In this document: positions 52,242 to 63,946 of the stretch, in pieces
Layout of the letters: every line of letters starts with the position of its first letter
How positions within the stretch are numbered: the stretch's first letter is position 1
Assembly (NCBI GenBank): GCA_040391135.1
Contig: JBEBYL010000016.1
Span: 6,405-70,404 of the forward strand
Direction: 5' to 3'
DNA length: 64,000 bases
Source of the DNA: G025836975 sp040391135
Lineage (GTDB): Bacteria; Pseudomonadota; Gammaproteobacteria; Burkholderiales; Burkholderiaceae_B
Position numbers and translations under genes: made by a program
The notes under the pieces: model-generated
What the model was told of the DNA's origin: nothing
The model's input: the letters and a program-made list of their open reading frames with translations, nothing else
The model's database searches: none

Positions 52242-52748
52242 ATGTCTATTCAGGTTGGCGATAAGGTGCCCGACGGCACTTTGGGCGAGTTCATCGAAAC
52301 GGCCACCGAATCCTGCGCCATCGGACCGAATAATTTTCAGGTGGCCGATCTGGTCAAGGGCAAGACGATCGCGCTGTTCGCCCTTCCCGGCGCCTTCACG
52401 CCGACCTGCTCGGCCAAGCATCTGCCCGGCTATATCGAGCTGCACGATCAGTTGAAGGCCAAGGGCGTCGACGAAATCTGGTGCGTGGCGGTCAACGACC
52501 CCTTCGTCATGGGCGCCTGGGGACGCGACCAGGGCGTCGACGGCAAGGTCCGCATGATGGCCGACGGCAGCGCCAACTGGACGCGGGCGATGGGCCTGGA
52601 ACTGGACCTGACGGCTCGCGGCATGGGTGTGCGTTCGCAGCGCTATTCCGCCTTGCTGCAGGACGGCGTGGTCAAGAAGCTTAATATCGAAAAAGCCGGC
52701 CAGTACGAGGTCAGCGACGCGAAGACCCTGTTGGAACAATTGGGCTAA
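52242..52748 (+). CDS. Peroxiredoxin, Prx5-type
   Basis: This 168-residue thiol peroxidase has ALPGAFTPTCSAKHLPGY, whose Cys56 is the peroxidatic residue, and the Prx5/AhpE-type ending RYSALLQDGVVKKLNIEK. No glutaredoxin domain is fused. It removes peroxides in the cytoplasm. GGAGA precedes the ATG at 52242. Confidence 0.92.
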   Translation: MSIQVGDKVPDGTLGEFIETATESCAIGPNNFQVADLVKGKTIALFALPGAFTPTCSAKHLPGYIELHDQLKAKGVDEIWCVAVNDPFVMGAWGRDQGVDGKVRMMADGSANWTRAMGLELDLTARGMGVRSQRYSALLQDGVVKKLNIEKAGQYEVSDAKTLLEQLG

Positions 52749-52775
52749 GCCTGGCGGCAAAGTCTGGAATCACCC

Positions 52776-54116
52776 ATGATACAAATGCTGGCGGCGTTTT
52801 CTTCGCTTTACCTTGCCACCCTGCTATTGCTGGTCGGTTCCGGACTTTTCAATACCTATATGGGCTTGCGCCTGACGGCGCAGTCCGTATCCGAACTCTG
52901 GGTCGGCGGCCTGATCGCCGTGTATTACCTGGGCCTGGTATTCGGCGCGCGTATCGGCCACAAGATCATCATACAAGTAGGCCATATACGCGCCTATGCG
53001 GCCACCGCCGCCATTGTCACGATCACCGTTTTGGTGCTGGCCCTGCTGGACAACCTCTGGATATGGCTGGGATTCCGCTTCATTGCCGGCATCGCCATGG
53101 TCACCCAGTTCATGGTGCTGGAAAGCTGGCTGAACGAGCAGACCGAAAACCACCAGCGCGGCCGTGTCTTCGCCTTCTACATGGTGTTTTCCAGCACCGG
53201 CACGGTGTTGGGGCAGTTGTCCCTGACGCTCTTTCCCACACTGAACTACGAACCGCTTATTTTTGCCGCCATGTGCTCGGCGCTGTGCCTGGTGCCCGTC
53301 GCCCTCACGCGCCGCCTGCACCCGGCGCTGCAAGTGCCCGCCCCCATACAGGTCAAGTACTACATGGCGCGGGTGCCCATGTCGCTGACCGTCCTGTTCG
53401 TGGCGGGTACGCTGACCGGCGCCTTCTACGGCCTGGCCCCCGTGTATGCGCTGAAGCAAGGCTTGTCCAATAGCCAGGTGGCGGTCTTCCTGGCCGCCTC
53501 GGTGGCGACCGGCCTGGTGGCCCAATGGCCGCTGGGCTGGCTGGCCGACCGCATAAGCCGCGTCGGCATGATACGGGTGAACGCCTGCATACTGTTCCTG
53601 CTGGCCGTGCCTTTGTGGGGCTGGTGGGTTTTTCCGTTCTGGGCGCTGCTGCTGTTTTCCTGCGCGTTCGGCGTATTGCAATTCACGCTATACCCTCTTG
53701 GCGCCGCATTCGCCAACGACAACGTCGACCAGGAGCGCAGGGTGGGGCTAAGCGCAATCCTGTACATGGTTTACGGCCTGGGCGCCTGTGTCGGGCCATT
53801 GCTGGCCGGCCTGCTGATGCGCGAACTGGAAGTCAGCATGTATTTCGTCTTCGTCTCGGCCTGCGCCGCCGTGCTGGTCCTGGTGATCCGTCCGCAGCGC
53901 GTTACCGGCGCGAACCTCAGCCAGGATGCGCCCACGCACTTCGTGCCCATGTCCGACAGCCTGCAAAGCTCGAACGTCGTGGCCGCCCTGGACCCCCGGG
54001 TCGATGTGGAAAGCGACGTGTCGTTCGAGCCCGTCGATGAAGAGGCCTTAGCGGGGGATCAGGATCACGATGGCGGTGATGGCCAGAAGGATCCCAAGAG
54101 CGTTGACCCAGCGTAG
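52776..54116 (+). CDS. MFS transporter, YcaD-like
   Basis: This 446-residue transporter has about 12 helices and the MFS loops GHKIIIQVGHIRAYA and WLADRISRVGMIR. Its sequence type (LWVGGLIAVYYLGLVFGARIGHK, then FMVLESWLNEQTENHQRGRVFAFYM) resembles YcaD and relatives. The C-terminal 70 residues are a hydrophilic acidic tail. The 3' end overlaps the convergent EamA gene by 69 bp. Substrate unknown. Confidence 0.87.
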   Translation: MIQMLAAFSSLYLATLLLLVGSGLFNTYMGLRLTAQSVSELWVGGLIAVYYLGLVFGARIGHKIIIQVGHIRAYAATAAIVTITVLVLALLDNLWIWLGFRFIAGIAMVTQFMVLESWLNEQTENHQRGRVFAFYMVFSSTGTVLGQLSLTLFPTLNYEPLIFAAMCSALCLVPVALTRRLHPALQVPAPIQVKYYMARVPMSLTVLFVAGTLTGAFYGLAPVYALKQGLSNSQVAVFLAASVATGLVAQWPLGWLADRISRVGMIRVNACILFLLAVPLWGWWVFPFWALLLFSCAFGVLQFTLYPLGAAFANDNVDQERRVGLSAILYMVYGLGACVGPLLAGLLMRELEVSMYFVFVSACAAVLVLVIRPQRVTGANLSQDAPTHFVPMSDSLQSSNVVAALDPRVDVESDVSFEPVDEEALAGDQDHDGGDGQKDPKSVDPA

Positions 54117-54896
54117 CTTCTCTTTGAAAAAGCCGGCGCCGACCAGGGTGCCCAGCGAAATGACCCCGATGTTCATGGCCGAGAAAACCAGCGTCGGGTT
54201 CTCGGGAAACACCTGGTGCGCCCGGATGTAGAAATAGATATTGCCGAAGTTCAGCAGGCCCAGCACCGCGCCCGCGACGACGTTGCGCAACTGCCATGCG
54301 CTGCGCCGGACGATCAGGTAAGCAAAGATCAGGATGCCCGCCAAGGTGAAGGCGGCGAACAGGCTGCTGGAAAATACGGCGCCGCTCTTGGCCATCTGCT
54401 TGAACAGAATGTCTATGGTGCCGTAGCCCACCCACACGGTCAGCAGCAAGGCGACGATCTTTCCGCCTTCGCCCGAGCCCTCCTGCGGCCTGGGCCGGAA
54501 CAGCAGGCATCCCAGGGCGATCAGCGCCACGATGATGCCGGCCAGCTTGCCCCCGGATGCGGCTTCGCCGAACAGGACGAAGGCCGCAATCAAGGGTATG
54601 AACAGGGACAGCCGTTGAGCGGCGTCGCTTAATACGATGCCGGCGTGGCGAACGGCGCCCGCCATGGCCAGGAAAATCGATGGCAGCAGCACGCCCAGGG
54701 CGATCAGCACCCACCACGGCGTGCTGGGATTGAGCAGCGTCGCGGGCTGCGGCCTCAGTATGAGCAGGCACAGGCCGGCCGCAACCACGTAATTCACGGC
54801 AATGGCCTGGTCTATCTGAAGACTGCGGCGGCGGGCTATTTTCAGCAGGACCGATACGGCGACGCTGCAGGCAATGCTTATGATCAGGGTATACAT
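54048..54896 (-). CDS. EamA/DMT-family transporter
   Basis: This 282-residue protein from ATG 54896 has ten helices in two EamA repeats. It lacks a signal peptide and ends LGILLAITAIVILIPR. DMT transporters carry small metabolites; the ligand is not readable. It is the gene downstream of bioB on the same strand (23 bp), so cotranscription is likely. Confidence 0.86.
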   Translation of the reverse strand: MYTLIISIACSVAVSVLLKIARRRSLQIDQAIAVNYVVAAGLCLLILRPQPATLLNPSTPWWVLIALGVLLPSIFLAMAGAVRHAGIVLSDAAQRLSLFIPLIAAFVLFGEAASGGKLAGIIVALIALGCLLFRPRPQEGSGEGGKIVALLLTVWVGYGTIDILFKQMAKSGAVFSSSLFAAFTLAGILIFAYLIVRRSAWQLRNVVAGAVLGLLNFGNIYFYIRAHQVFPENPTLVFSAMNIGVISLGTLVGAGFFKEKLRWVNALGILLAITAIVILIPR

Positions 54897-54919
54897 ATTT
54901 TGGCCAGGCTCCGGGAAAT

Positions 54920-55930
54920 TTAGTGTGCGCTTTCGGTTTCTGTTGCGGCTAGCGGTACGCTGGCGGTGGACCGCAGGCCCAGCCGCTCGAACAAGAGCTT
55001 GTCCTGCGCCGCCTGCGGGTTGCCGGTGGTAAGCAGCCTGTCGCCATAGAAAATCGAATTGGCGCCGGCCATGAAACACAGGGCCTGGAGCTCATCGCTC
55101 ATTTCCTCGCGGCCGGCGGAAAGCCTGACGACCGCCCCGGGCATGGTAATGCGTGCCACGGCGATGGTGCGTACGAACTCGAAGGGATCGATATCGGCCT
55201 CTCCGGCCAGCGGCGTGCCGGGCACTTTGACCAGGTTGTTGATCGGTACGGATTCGGGATGGGGCGACAGATTCGCAAGCTGGGCAATCAGGCCCGCCCG
55301 CTCGCCGCGCGATTCGCCCATGCCGACGATGCCGCCGCAGCACACATTCACGCCGGCGGCGCGCACGCGCGCCAGCGTATCCAGCCGGTCTTGATAGCTG
55401 CGGGTGGAAATGATGCTGCCGTAGAACTCGGGCGAGGTGTCCAGGTTGTGGTTGTAGTAGTCCAGCCCCGCATCGCGCAGCCGCTCGGCCTGGCCGTCCT
55501 TGAGCATGCCCAGCGTGACGCAGGTTTCCAGGCCCATGGCCTTGACCGCGGCCACCATGTCCACGATGGCATCCACCTGGCGTGACGTCGGCGAGCGCCA
55601 TGCCGCGCCCATGCAGAAACGTTCCGCGCCGCTTTCCTTTGCTTCCCGGGCGGCTTGCAGCACTTCTTCCAGCGGCATCAGGGCTTCGTCCTGAATATCC
55701 GTGTCATAGCGCGACGATTGAGGGCAATACGCGCAGTCCTCGGGACAGGCGCCGGTCTTCACCGATAGCAGGCTGGACAACTGCACTGCATTGGCCGGGT
55801 GATGCCGGCGATGGGCGTCCTGGGCCTGCAGCAAGAGATCAAGCAGGGGAAGCTCGTATAGGCCAAGGATGCGGCTGACGGTCCACATCGAGGCGGCGGG
55901 AGGAGGGGGATGGGATATTTCTGGCGACAC
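54920..55930 (-). CDS. bioB: Biotin synthase BioB
   Basis: This radical-SAM enzyme converts dethiobiotin to biotin. KTGACPEDCAYCPQSSRY has the cluster Cys pattern, and YYNHNLDTSPEFY and GESRGERAGL follow as in BioB. The start is uncertain: GTG at 55930 (336 residues) has an AGG upstream, while ATG 55978 and ATG 55888 are alternatives. No BirA operator is visible in the 223-bp gap upstream. Confidence 0.93.
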   Translation of the reverse strand: MSPEISHPPPPAASMWTVSRILGLYELPLLDLLLQAQDAHRRHHPANAVQLSSLLSVKTGACPEDCAYCPQSSRYDTDIQDEALMPLEEVLQAAREAKESGAERFCMGAAWRSPTSRQVDAIVDMVAAVKAMGLETCVTLGMLKDGQAERLRDAGLDYYNHNLDTSPEFYGSIISTRSYQDRLDTLARVRAAGVNVCCGGIVGMGESRGERAGLIAQLANLSPHPESVPINNLVKVPGTPLAGEADIDPFEFVRTIAVARITMPGAVVRLSAGREEMSDELQALCFMAGANSIFYGDRLLTTGNPQAAQDKLLFERLGLRSTASVPLAATETESAH

Positions 55931-56153
55931 GGCTCGTACCTGAATTGGCGAACAATGGCCGCATGGTAGGACCGCCATTCCAGGAGGGCAAGAGGGTGGT
56001 TGGAAGATATAGGATTGAAATTAGGCGAAATTGAATGTGTGTTGGGCGAACATCGTGCAATTGAACCTATCCGATCTTGTAGGGAGCGCAAATGGCCTGG
56101 TTGTGAATTTTGTTTCGATTTGTGACGGTGAGCCTAAAGCACACCTCTTGATC

Positions 56154-56594
56154 TCAGTCGGGATGCTGGCGTCCTGGCCACATCAATTCGGGGACTGCGT
56201 CTTCCTTGCTGAAAACGAAAGCCAATTGCCCGTAGCGCCGTGCCAGGCCGCATCCCTGCTGTAATGAAGCCCCCAGGATGGCCACGGTGGGTTCCGTTGG
56301 GCCATTGCCGTCGCCCGCCAGATTCCTGCCATAGAAGCAAGGCAGGCCCAGCGCGGAAGCGTCTTGCAATAAAGCCCTTTGTGCGCGGCGGTTTGCGGCA
56401 ATGCCCGTCTGCCGCGCGCTGGGATTATAGGCGGTCAATATTGCCGTCGACAGGCGCCCCTGTGTTGCCATCAGGCCTTGCAAGGCGGGGTTGTGCTGGC
56501 CGATGCGCAGCGTGATGGTGCCGGCGGGCGCAAACACAAGATAGCGCGCTGCATGGAATGCCGAAACGATGGTGTCGGGAATATCGGTGCGCAT
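56154..56594 (-). CDS. DUF3293 domain protein
   Basis: This 146-residue cytoplasmic protein has the DUF3293 pattern: ILTAYNPSAR followed by NRRAQRALLQD and a C-terminal GQLAFVFSKED. Function unknown. It begins 1 bp after the stop of the adjacent LysR gene on the same strand, so the two form an operon. Confidence 0.8.
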   Translation of the reverse strand: MRTDIPDTIVSAFHAARYLVFAPAGTITLRIGQHNPALQGLMATQGRLSTAILTAYNPSARQTGIAANRRAQRALLQDASALGLPCFYGRNLAGDGNGPTEPTVAILGASLQQGCGLARRYGQLAFVFSKEDAVPELMWPGRQHPD

Positions 56595-56595
56595 T

Positions 56596-57582
56596 TCAGT
56601 ATTCGGTCTGGCGTTCTTTCAGATGGGGGGCTTGCTTGCAGGCGACGCGCAGCGCCTGGGCAAACATCCGTATGGCATCCGGCTTCGGGCCCTCGCGCCG
56701 TGTGAACAAAGCAATGGGCGGCAAGGTCCAGTCGAACGAATAGGGAACGATGGCGACCCCCGCAATACGGACGAGCTCGTCGGCAATGTCCGCCGGCACG
56801 ACGGATACCGCCTTGTCGCTGGAAACAATCAATTCGCCCATGAGCTTGGTGGCATAGCTTTCGATAATGGGCGTGGGCGGCGCCACACCCGCTTTCAGAA
56901 AGATGTCGCTGACCTGTTCGCGTATGGGTGTGCCCGGCGCACCCATGATCCAGTCGAGCCGGGCCAATTGCCGCCAGTTCAGGCGATGGCGGCCCAGTTG
57001 CGCGGCAAGCCGCCGGCCCGCCACCAGGCGGGGCTGCTGATCGTACAGGGTTTCGAATTCCAGCTGATCGAGATTCACGGTGGTCGATGGACGGCCAATG
57101 GCGATATCCAGGGTGTGATCTCGCAGTTGCTGCACCAACTGGTCGCTGGTCCCCTCGTGTATGGTCAACGTCAGGCGTCCGCCGCCTTCGGGCAAAGTGT
57201 GCTGCACGGCCGCGGAAAGAATCTGCCCCGAAATAAAAGGTATGACGCCAATATGCAGGTGGGCGGCGTTTCCGGTTGCAACCGTTTCCATGTCGCGCAC
57301 CAGATGGCCCAGGTCGTTGATCATGGCCTGCGCGCGGGCCAACGCCACTTTGCCGAGCGCGGTGGGCGCCATGCCGCGCGCCGACCGGTCGAAGAGCGCC
57401 GCGCCGAACATGCCTTCGACCTCGGCCAGGGCATTGGTGATGGCCGGCTGGCTGGTGGACATTTCCTCGGCCACCCGCGTCAGCGATCCATGCTGCTGGA
57501 TGCGCAGCAGCAACTGCAAATGGCGCATTTTCAGCCTGGCGGTCAGCCTGCGTACCACATCGGCCGCATCAAAGGTGTTCAT
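56596..57582 (-). CDS. LysR-type transcriptional regulator
   Basis: This 328-residue regulator has the winged helix RLKMRHLQLLLRIQQHGSLTRVAEEMSTSQPAITNALAEVE and an effector domain from residue 110. It belongs to the GbpR-like group by its MRHLQLL opening. It is divergent from maeB with a 133-bp AT-rich gap, so control of malic enzyme is plausible. Confidence 0.9.
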   Translation of the reverse strand: MNTFDAADVVRRLTARLKMRHLQLLLRIQQHGSLTRVAEEMSTSQPAITNALAEVEGMFGAALFDRSARGMAPTALGKVALARAQAMINDLGHLVRDMETVATGNAAHLHIGVIPFISGQILSAAVQHTLPEGGGRLTLTIHEGTSDQLVQQLRDHTLDIAIGRPSTTVNLDQLEFETLYDQQPRLVAGRRLAAQLGRHRLNWRQLARLDWIMGAPGTPIREQVSDIFLKAGVAPPTPIIESYATKLMGELIVSSDKAVSVVPADIADELVRIAGVAIVPYSFDWTLPPIALFTRREGPKPDAIRMFAQALRVACKQAPHLKERQTEY

Positions 57583-57715
57583 AAGAACTTGAATAATAAG
57601 AAATATAAGTTAAATATTATAGAACAATATAAATTTAAAATGATATGGTTATGTATGCTGCGTAGAATGAGTTCATCATCAATGCGCGGATGCGCAACCA
57701 GGAGAGCATAGGATT

Positions 57716-60004
<2,289 letters not shown>

Positions 60005-60152
60005 GTCGGCATGGCGGGCTACGTGATGGCCCGGCGCTTCCATCTGGCTGGCCGTTCGGTGACAGATTCGGATACACTCGGCTCCGCACGTATGATCGTG
60101 CCCTGATTTTTAGCATGCGCCAAGCCGCATGGCCTTTCTTAAGGGTTCGTAA

Positions 60153-61721
60153 ATGCACATATCCGGAGACAAGCTGGTCATCGATATCGATGACCAAGTG
60201 GAAGCGCTGCTTCAACAAATCAACAGCGTTTCGAGTTCCGAGCAGCAGAAGGACTTTGTCGACAGCTTTCAGCGCATGCTGATTGATCAGCTTATCGGTC
60301 CCTTTGGCCTTAGCCGTTCCATGTTCCAGGATCGCGATGGCGGTGCCGTCACCAGTGTCCAGAACTTTGAGAAGGGCGTGGTGGCCAGTGACGCCGATGC
60401 TGAACGCTACGAGAATTGGCGCAAGGCGAACGAAAGCAAATTCGAGCGGGACGACTACGATCAGCGGCTCGATGAGCGCTTCCCCGACATGAAGAGCGAA
60501 GACGGCAAATATTACGACGGATACCGGGCTCCCGGCAGCGAGCTGCCGGTGGGGCCGCGCATAGCGGCCCGCGACCATGTGGTTCCGGCCAGCGAGGTGG
60601 AGCGCTCATCCCGAGGGCATCTGGCTCAGACCCGTGAGCAGCGGGTTGAAACGGCGACGCAGGATGAAAATGTAGTGTTGACCGGTTTCAACATGAACTC
60701 TTCGAAGAATGACAAGGACTTGATGGAATGGGCGGCGCAGCCCAATGCTCAGGATCCCAGCGTGAGCAATGCGGCATACTACGCCCTGGATGAGGGGGTC
60801 TTGAAGCAAAAATACCAGGAAGCCAGGAATGCCGTCGACAAGGTCCAGAAGAAGGCCGTGCTGGTCAAGCAAGGCGGAGAAGTGCTGATGGAAGGGGGCA
60901 AGGCTGCCGGCCGCCTGGCGCTGCGCCAGATACTGGGCCTGCTCTTGAAGGATGTGGCGCAGGGTCTTATTGACGATGTCCGTTACCTGATCCGCGTGGG
61001 GCTGGATGGCGCCAAATCATTGGCGGATTTAGTAAGGGCGCGTCTTGAGGCGAGCTTTCGGACCTTGCGCGAGAAGTGGGCCGAGTACCTTAAGGAAGGG
61101 GCCAGCGCCGGATTAAGTGGATTCGTTTCCACGCTGCTTACCTTGATAATCAATTCCTTCGTCACCACAGCGAAAAATATCGTATCGCTGATCCGCGAGG
61201 CGGTACTGGCCATAGTGCGCGCCGTCAAGGTGATCGTCTCGCCCCCGCAAGGCATGAGCAAAGGCGATATCGCCATCGAGGTTTTTCGTTTGCTTTCCGC
61301 TGCTGTGGTCACCTGCCTGGGCCTGGCCTTGGAGGAGGCGATCAAAAAAGGGTTGGAAAGCGTGGTCCTGCTGGCGCCTTTTGCCGCGGAACTCGCGCCG
61401 GTGATTACAGGAATTCTCACCGGCGCTTTGACACTGTTCACCATCCTGGCATTCAATCGGATCAAAGATGCAATCGCCTTTCGCAACAAGCAGATGGCGG
61501 ATATCCATCGTGGCCAGGCCGTCGGGTTTCTGCGCATCAAGCAAACCGTCTTGATGCTGGATGCTGCATACCAAAACATGAACGTAACGGCACAGACCCT
61601 GAGACTGCAGTTTTCTGAAAGTTGGGTGGAAATACAAGATGCCCGCCAGGAAACAGACAAAAGTATTTCCGCTTACCAAGACTCTGTCCAGGCTTTGGAT
61701 GACTTGCTGGGGAGAATCTGA
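60153..61721 (+). CDS. HNH-like nuclease domain fused to membrane segments; unknown function
   Basis: I do not recognise a named family with certainty. Of 522 residues, the N-terminal 130 are soluble and acidic. An HNH-type core follows: DHVVPASE with His142, ENVVLTG with Asn173, and NMNSSKNDKDL with Asn182 and Lys185, fitting an H-N-N metal-nuclease site. Residues 320-362, 372-396 and 402-434 are hydrophobic and probably cross or enter the membrane. A helical tail of about 80 residues ends the protein. Its stop overlaps the next start (TGATG), so both are made together. I recall similar proteins being labelled cobalamin adenosyltransferase; nothing here supports that. Confidence 0.7.
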   Translation: MHISGDKLVIDIDDQVEALLQQINSVSSSEQQKDFVDSFQRMLIDQLIGPFGLSRSMFQDRDGGAVTSVQNFEKGVVASDADAERYENWRKANESKFERDDYDQRLDERFPDMKSEDGKYYDGYRAPGSELPVGPRIAARDHVVPASEVERSSRGHLAQTREQRVETATQDENVVLTGFNMNSSKNDKDLMEWAAQPNAQDPSVSNAAYYALDEGVLKQKYQEARNAVDKVQKKAVLVKQGGEVLMEGGKAAGRLALRQILGLLLKDVAQGLIDDVRYLIRVGLDGAKSLADLVRARLEASFRTLREKWAEYLKEGASAGLSGFVSTLLTLIINSFVTTAKNIVSLIREAVLAIVRAVKVIVSPPQGMSKGDIAIEVFRLLSAAVVTCLGLALEEAIKKGLESVVLLAPFAAELAPVITGILTGALTLFTILAFNRIKDAIAFRNKQMADIHRGQAVGFLRIKQTVLMLDAAYQNMNVTAQTLRLQFSESWVEIQDARQETDKSISAYQDSVQALDDLLGRI

Positions 61722-62653
61722 TGGGAACTGAGCAATTGGTCCTTGCCAATAACAAGACCCCCGGCATGGTGGCCACGGATTTTCTGGGCATCATCAAGGA
61801 CATCGAAAGCTGTATCGAGCAGAGCAACGGCAAGGTTGCCGAGATAGGAAACCGTGGCCTCTTGAAAAGCATGGTGTCCAGCTCGCGTTCGGACCTGATC
61901 GACATCTCCAAGTCGCAGAACAAGATCAATGAGATGATGCTTGGGCTGATTCAGGAAGTGGTCACCCTTAACGCCATGAGCTATTCCTTCCTGGCCGCCG
62001 TGATCGGGGAGATGGAGCAACGCTTCCGTGATGGCTGGAAAGACAGCAATGGCCGCTACCAGAGCCTGTCGGACACGGGAAGGCAGTTCGCTGATAAAGC
62101 TCACGATATTTTCGTGAAGATACTGGACGGATCCAAGTCCACGCTGGACAAGATTGCCCTGAATCAGCAGGGCATTGAGGTGCTGCGAGCGGAGTTCGAT
62201 CGTAAGTCTCAGGTGCTTCTTGAGAACTCCAAAGAGATCGTCGGCCTGAAAACCGAATTATCGGATAAGTCGCTCCAGATTCATCAAAGCCAGGAAACCA
62301 TCAACAGCATCAAGGCGGGGCTGGAATTGAAGGCAGTGCGCTTGTCCCATTTGGACAAGGCCTTCGAGCATAAGAAGCAGGTCCTTGAAGAACAGGGAAA
62401 GGCTATCCAGGCGCTGATCACGGAGCTACAGGAAAACAGCCGGACGGACCTGGCCCGTGAGCAGAGCATAGAGGCCATTCAGAAAGCGTTGGACGGCCTG
62501 GGCCAGCAGCTTGATGGCCTTGGTTCGCAGCTGGAGGAAAATCGGGTTGACGCACTGCGGCGCATAGGGCGGCTGAAAATTGCTGCCGCCGTCCTGGCAA
62601 CGGGATGGATTGTGCTTGCGGGGTTTGCGGCGTTTTCGGCGTTCCACTCTTAA
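61721..62653 (+). CDS. Coiled-coil protein with C-terminal membrane anchor; partner of the HNH-membrane protein
   Basis: This 310-residue protein is not recognised. The first 100 residues are helical. Residues about 140-280 have heptad-like Leu/Glu/Lys/Gln-rich sequence predicted to form a long coiled coil. Residues 286-307 (KIAAAVLATGWIVLAGFAAF) form a single C-terminal transmembrane anchor, so most of the protein faces the cytoplasm. Its ATG shares a base with the stop of the HNH gene, which implies translational coupling and a joint membrane complex. Confidence 0.7.
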   Translation: MGTEQLVLANNKTPGMVATDFLGIIKDIESCIEQSNGKVAEIGNRGLLKSMVSSSRSDLIDISKSQNKINEMMLGLIQEVVTLNAMSYSFLAAVIGEMEQRFRDGWKDSNGRYQSLSDTGRQFADKAHDIFVKILDGSKSTLDKIALNQQGIEVLRAEFDRKSQVLLENSKEIVGLKTELSDKSLQIHQSQETINSIKAGLELKAVRLSHLDKAFEHKKQVLEEQGKAIQALITELQENSRTDLAREQSIEAIQKALDGLGQQLDGLGSQLEENRVDALRRIGRLKIAAAVLATGWIVLAGFAAFSAFHS

Positions 62654-62949
62654 GACAGAGCTTGGCTGCTGAAGCCGTTGCCTGTGGTATTCCTATCGGC
62701 ATCAAGCCATGGCGGGGTGCGGCACCGGTCCGCGAGGCGGTTTTCAATTGCTCCCGCAGCGTGAGGGTGGTTTCCCGGTGTCTAGTATGTTGCATCCACC
62801 GGTTGAATCCGCAACCCAGAGCGGCCCCAGGACTTCTCGGCAAAGCTGCCGTTCAACACCGGAATAACCCACGAGGCCTAGAAGGGCTTGTTGGGCTTAT
62901 TCACTGGTTAGCTCTTTTTTGGGGAGTACGTTAACCCACTCATGATTAT
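62654..62949. other. 296-bp intergenic region with the left 34-bp inverted repeat
   Basis: No gene is supported here. Bases 62780-62813 hold the left copy of a 34-bp repeat that returns inverted near the window end. The remainder looks like decayed sequence, and the converging genes on both sides give no promoter reason for the gap. No clear terminator was found. Confidence 0.6.
62780..62813 (+). repeat. Left copy of a 34-bp perfect inverted repeat
   Basis: The 34 bases starting GTCTAGTATGTTGCATCC and ending GAATCCGCA are the exact reverse complement of 63947-63980. Identity stops sharply at both edges. The inner part resembles IS30-family ends (see 63947-64000). Confidence 0.9.
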
Positions 62950-63699
62950 CTAGTTAGGCCGGCTTTCAAAACTGAGATCAGGCAGATACTCGACCTTACC
63001 TTGAAGAAAAGTATTGTAAAACTGAGTGAGTGCAGCGTATTTCTGGCCAAAGATTGAGCCATAGCGTAGGTCAACGAGTGTAGACCGATCTACTAAGCCA
63101 AATGCGCACGGTCTAATGCGACCTTGTTTGTAACCACAGGCGAGTGCCTGGAGTTCAAATGGTTGCTGGTCTTGAGGTTGAGTTGAAACGCGAAGTAGCC
63201 TAGCGTTTGGATCCTTTAGGTTAAAGGATCTTTCGTATTCCTGTAGTGACCCAATTTTATATCGTCGATTCATGTTTGCAGCTATGTCCATCCCACCCCC
63301 TTTATATCCGTTGGCAAATGGCTCGGCGACAGCCAGCTTCGCACCTAGGTGGTTGTAAAGGTATACCTGTACGTTTCTTGCCGTTACGGAAGAATTGTTC
63401 GTTAAGGTCAAGAACACTGCTTCTGAACCTGTACCCAGACTCTCTATGCTGATATTCGTGATTTCCACACTCGTCGGGTTCTGGTCGATAATAAGGAGGT
63501 CGGCGGGGCTAAGGTTCGCTGGCGCAGGTTGGAACCATGTATATACGCCGTAGCTCCAAGTAAGGATTTTGATAGCGAACCCGATAACGGCTACGAGGCT
63601 CGCTAGATACGCCACGCGCTTTAGTATGGTCCAGCGATTGAATTGTTTTTTTGAAGGAATAATCAAGCGTAACAAGTGTAATCGCTCCTCTTTGGCCAA
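62950..63699 (-). CDS. Membrane-anchored protein of unknown function on AT-richer DNA
   Basis: I do not recognise this 249-residue protein. One helix near residues 27-46 (RVAYLASLVAVIGFAIKILT) anchors it, leaving about 200 residues outside, probably periplasmic. The segment VFLTLTNNSSVTARNVQVYLYN suggests a beta-sandwich domain. Its base composition is visibly richer in A and T than that of the adjacent genes, and it lies alone between the two 34-bp inverted repeats. Horizontal acquisition is likely. Confidence 0.65.
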   Translation of the reverse strand: MAKEERLHLLRLIIPSKKQFNRWTILKRVAYLASLVAVIGFAIKILTWSYGVYTWFQPAPANLSPADLLIIDQNPTSVEITNISIESLGTGSEAVFLTLTNNSSVTARNVQVYLYNHLGAKLAVAEPFANGYKGGGMDIAANMNRRYKIGSLQEYERSFNLKDPNARLLRVSTQPQDQQPFELQALACGYKQGRIRPCAFGLVDRSTLVDLRYGSIFGQKYAALTQFYNTFLQGKVEYLPDLSFESRPN

Positions 63700-63946
63700 G
63701 GGAACTAACGTGTTTTAGCCAGTAAATCTACGGGCGCGTGTGCAGGAATATGACACAACTCAGGAGATACTGCTGTCGCAAAACCCTGTTCTGTGTTCTA
63801 TATTGTGAGCTTTATCCGGGTGTCGGCTTATATGCGTGCCTAAACCCGCGACAAAACCCGACAATTGATCAGGGGTGCTTCGATGGATCAGTGCGCTTCT
63901 TCTATGTTGGATGGATGAAGTGTAACAGCGACGGACAGCTCCTAGC

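Noticed and set aside
55931..56153. A BirA operator upstream of bioB
   Set aside because: No TTGTAAACC/GGTTTACAA-type dyad was found in the gap.
60153..61721. Cobalamin adenosyltransferase as product of the HNH-membrane gene
   Set aside because: I recall such a label on similar proteins, but no ATP-cobalamin adenosyltransferase motif is present; the visible features are HNH-like and hydrophobic segments.
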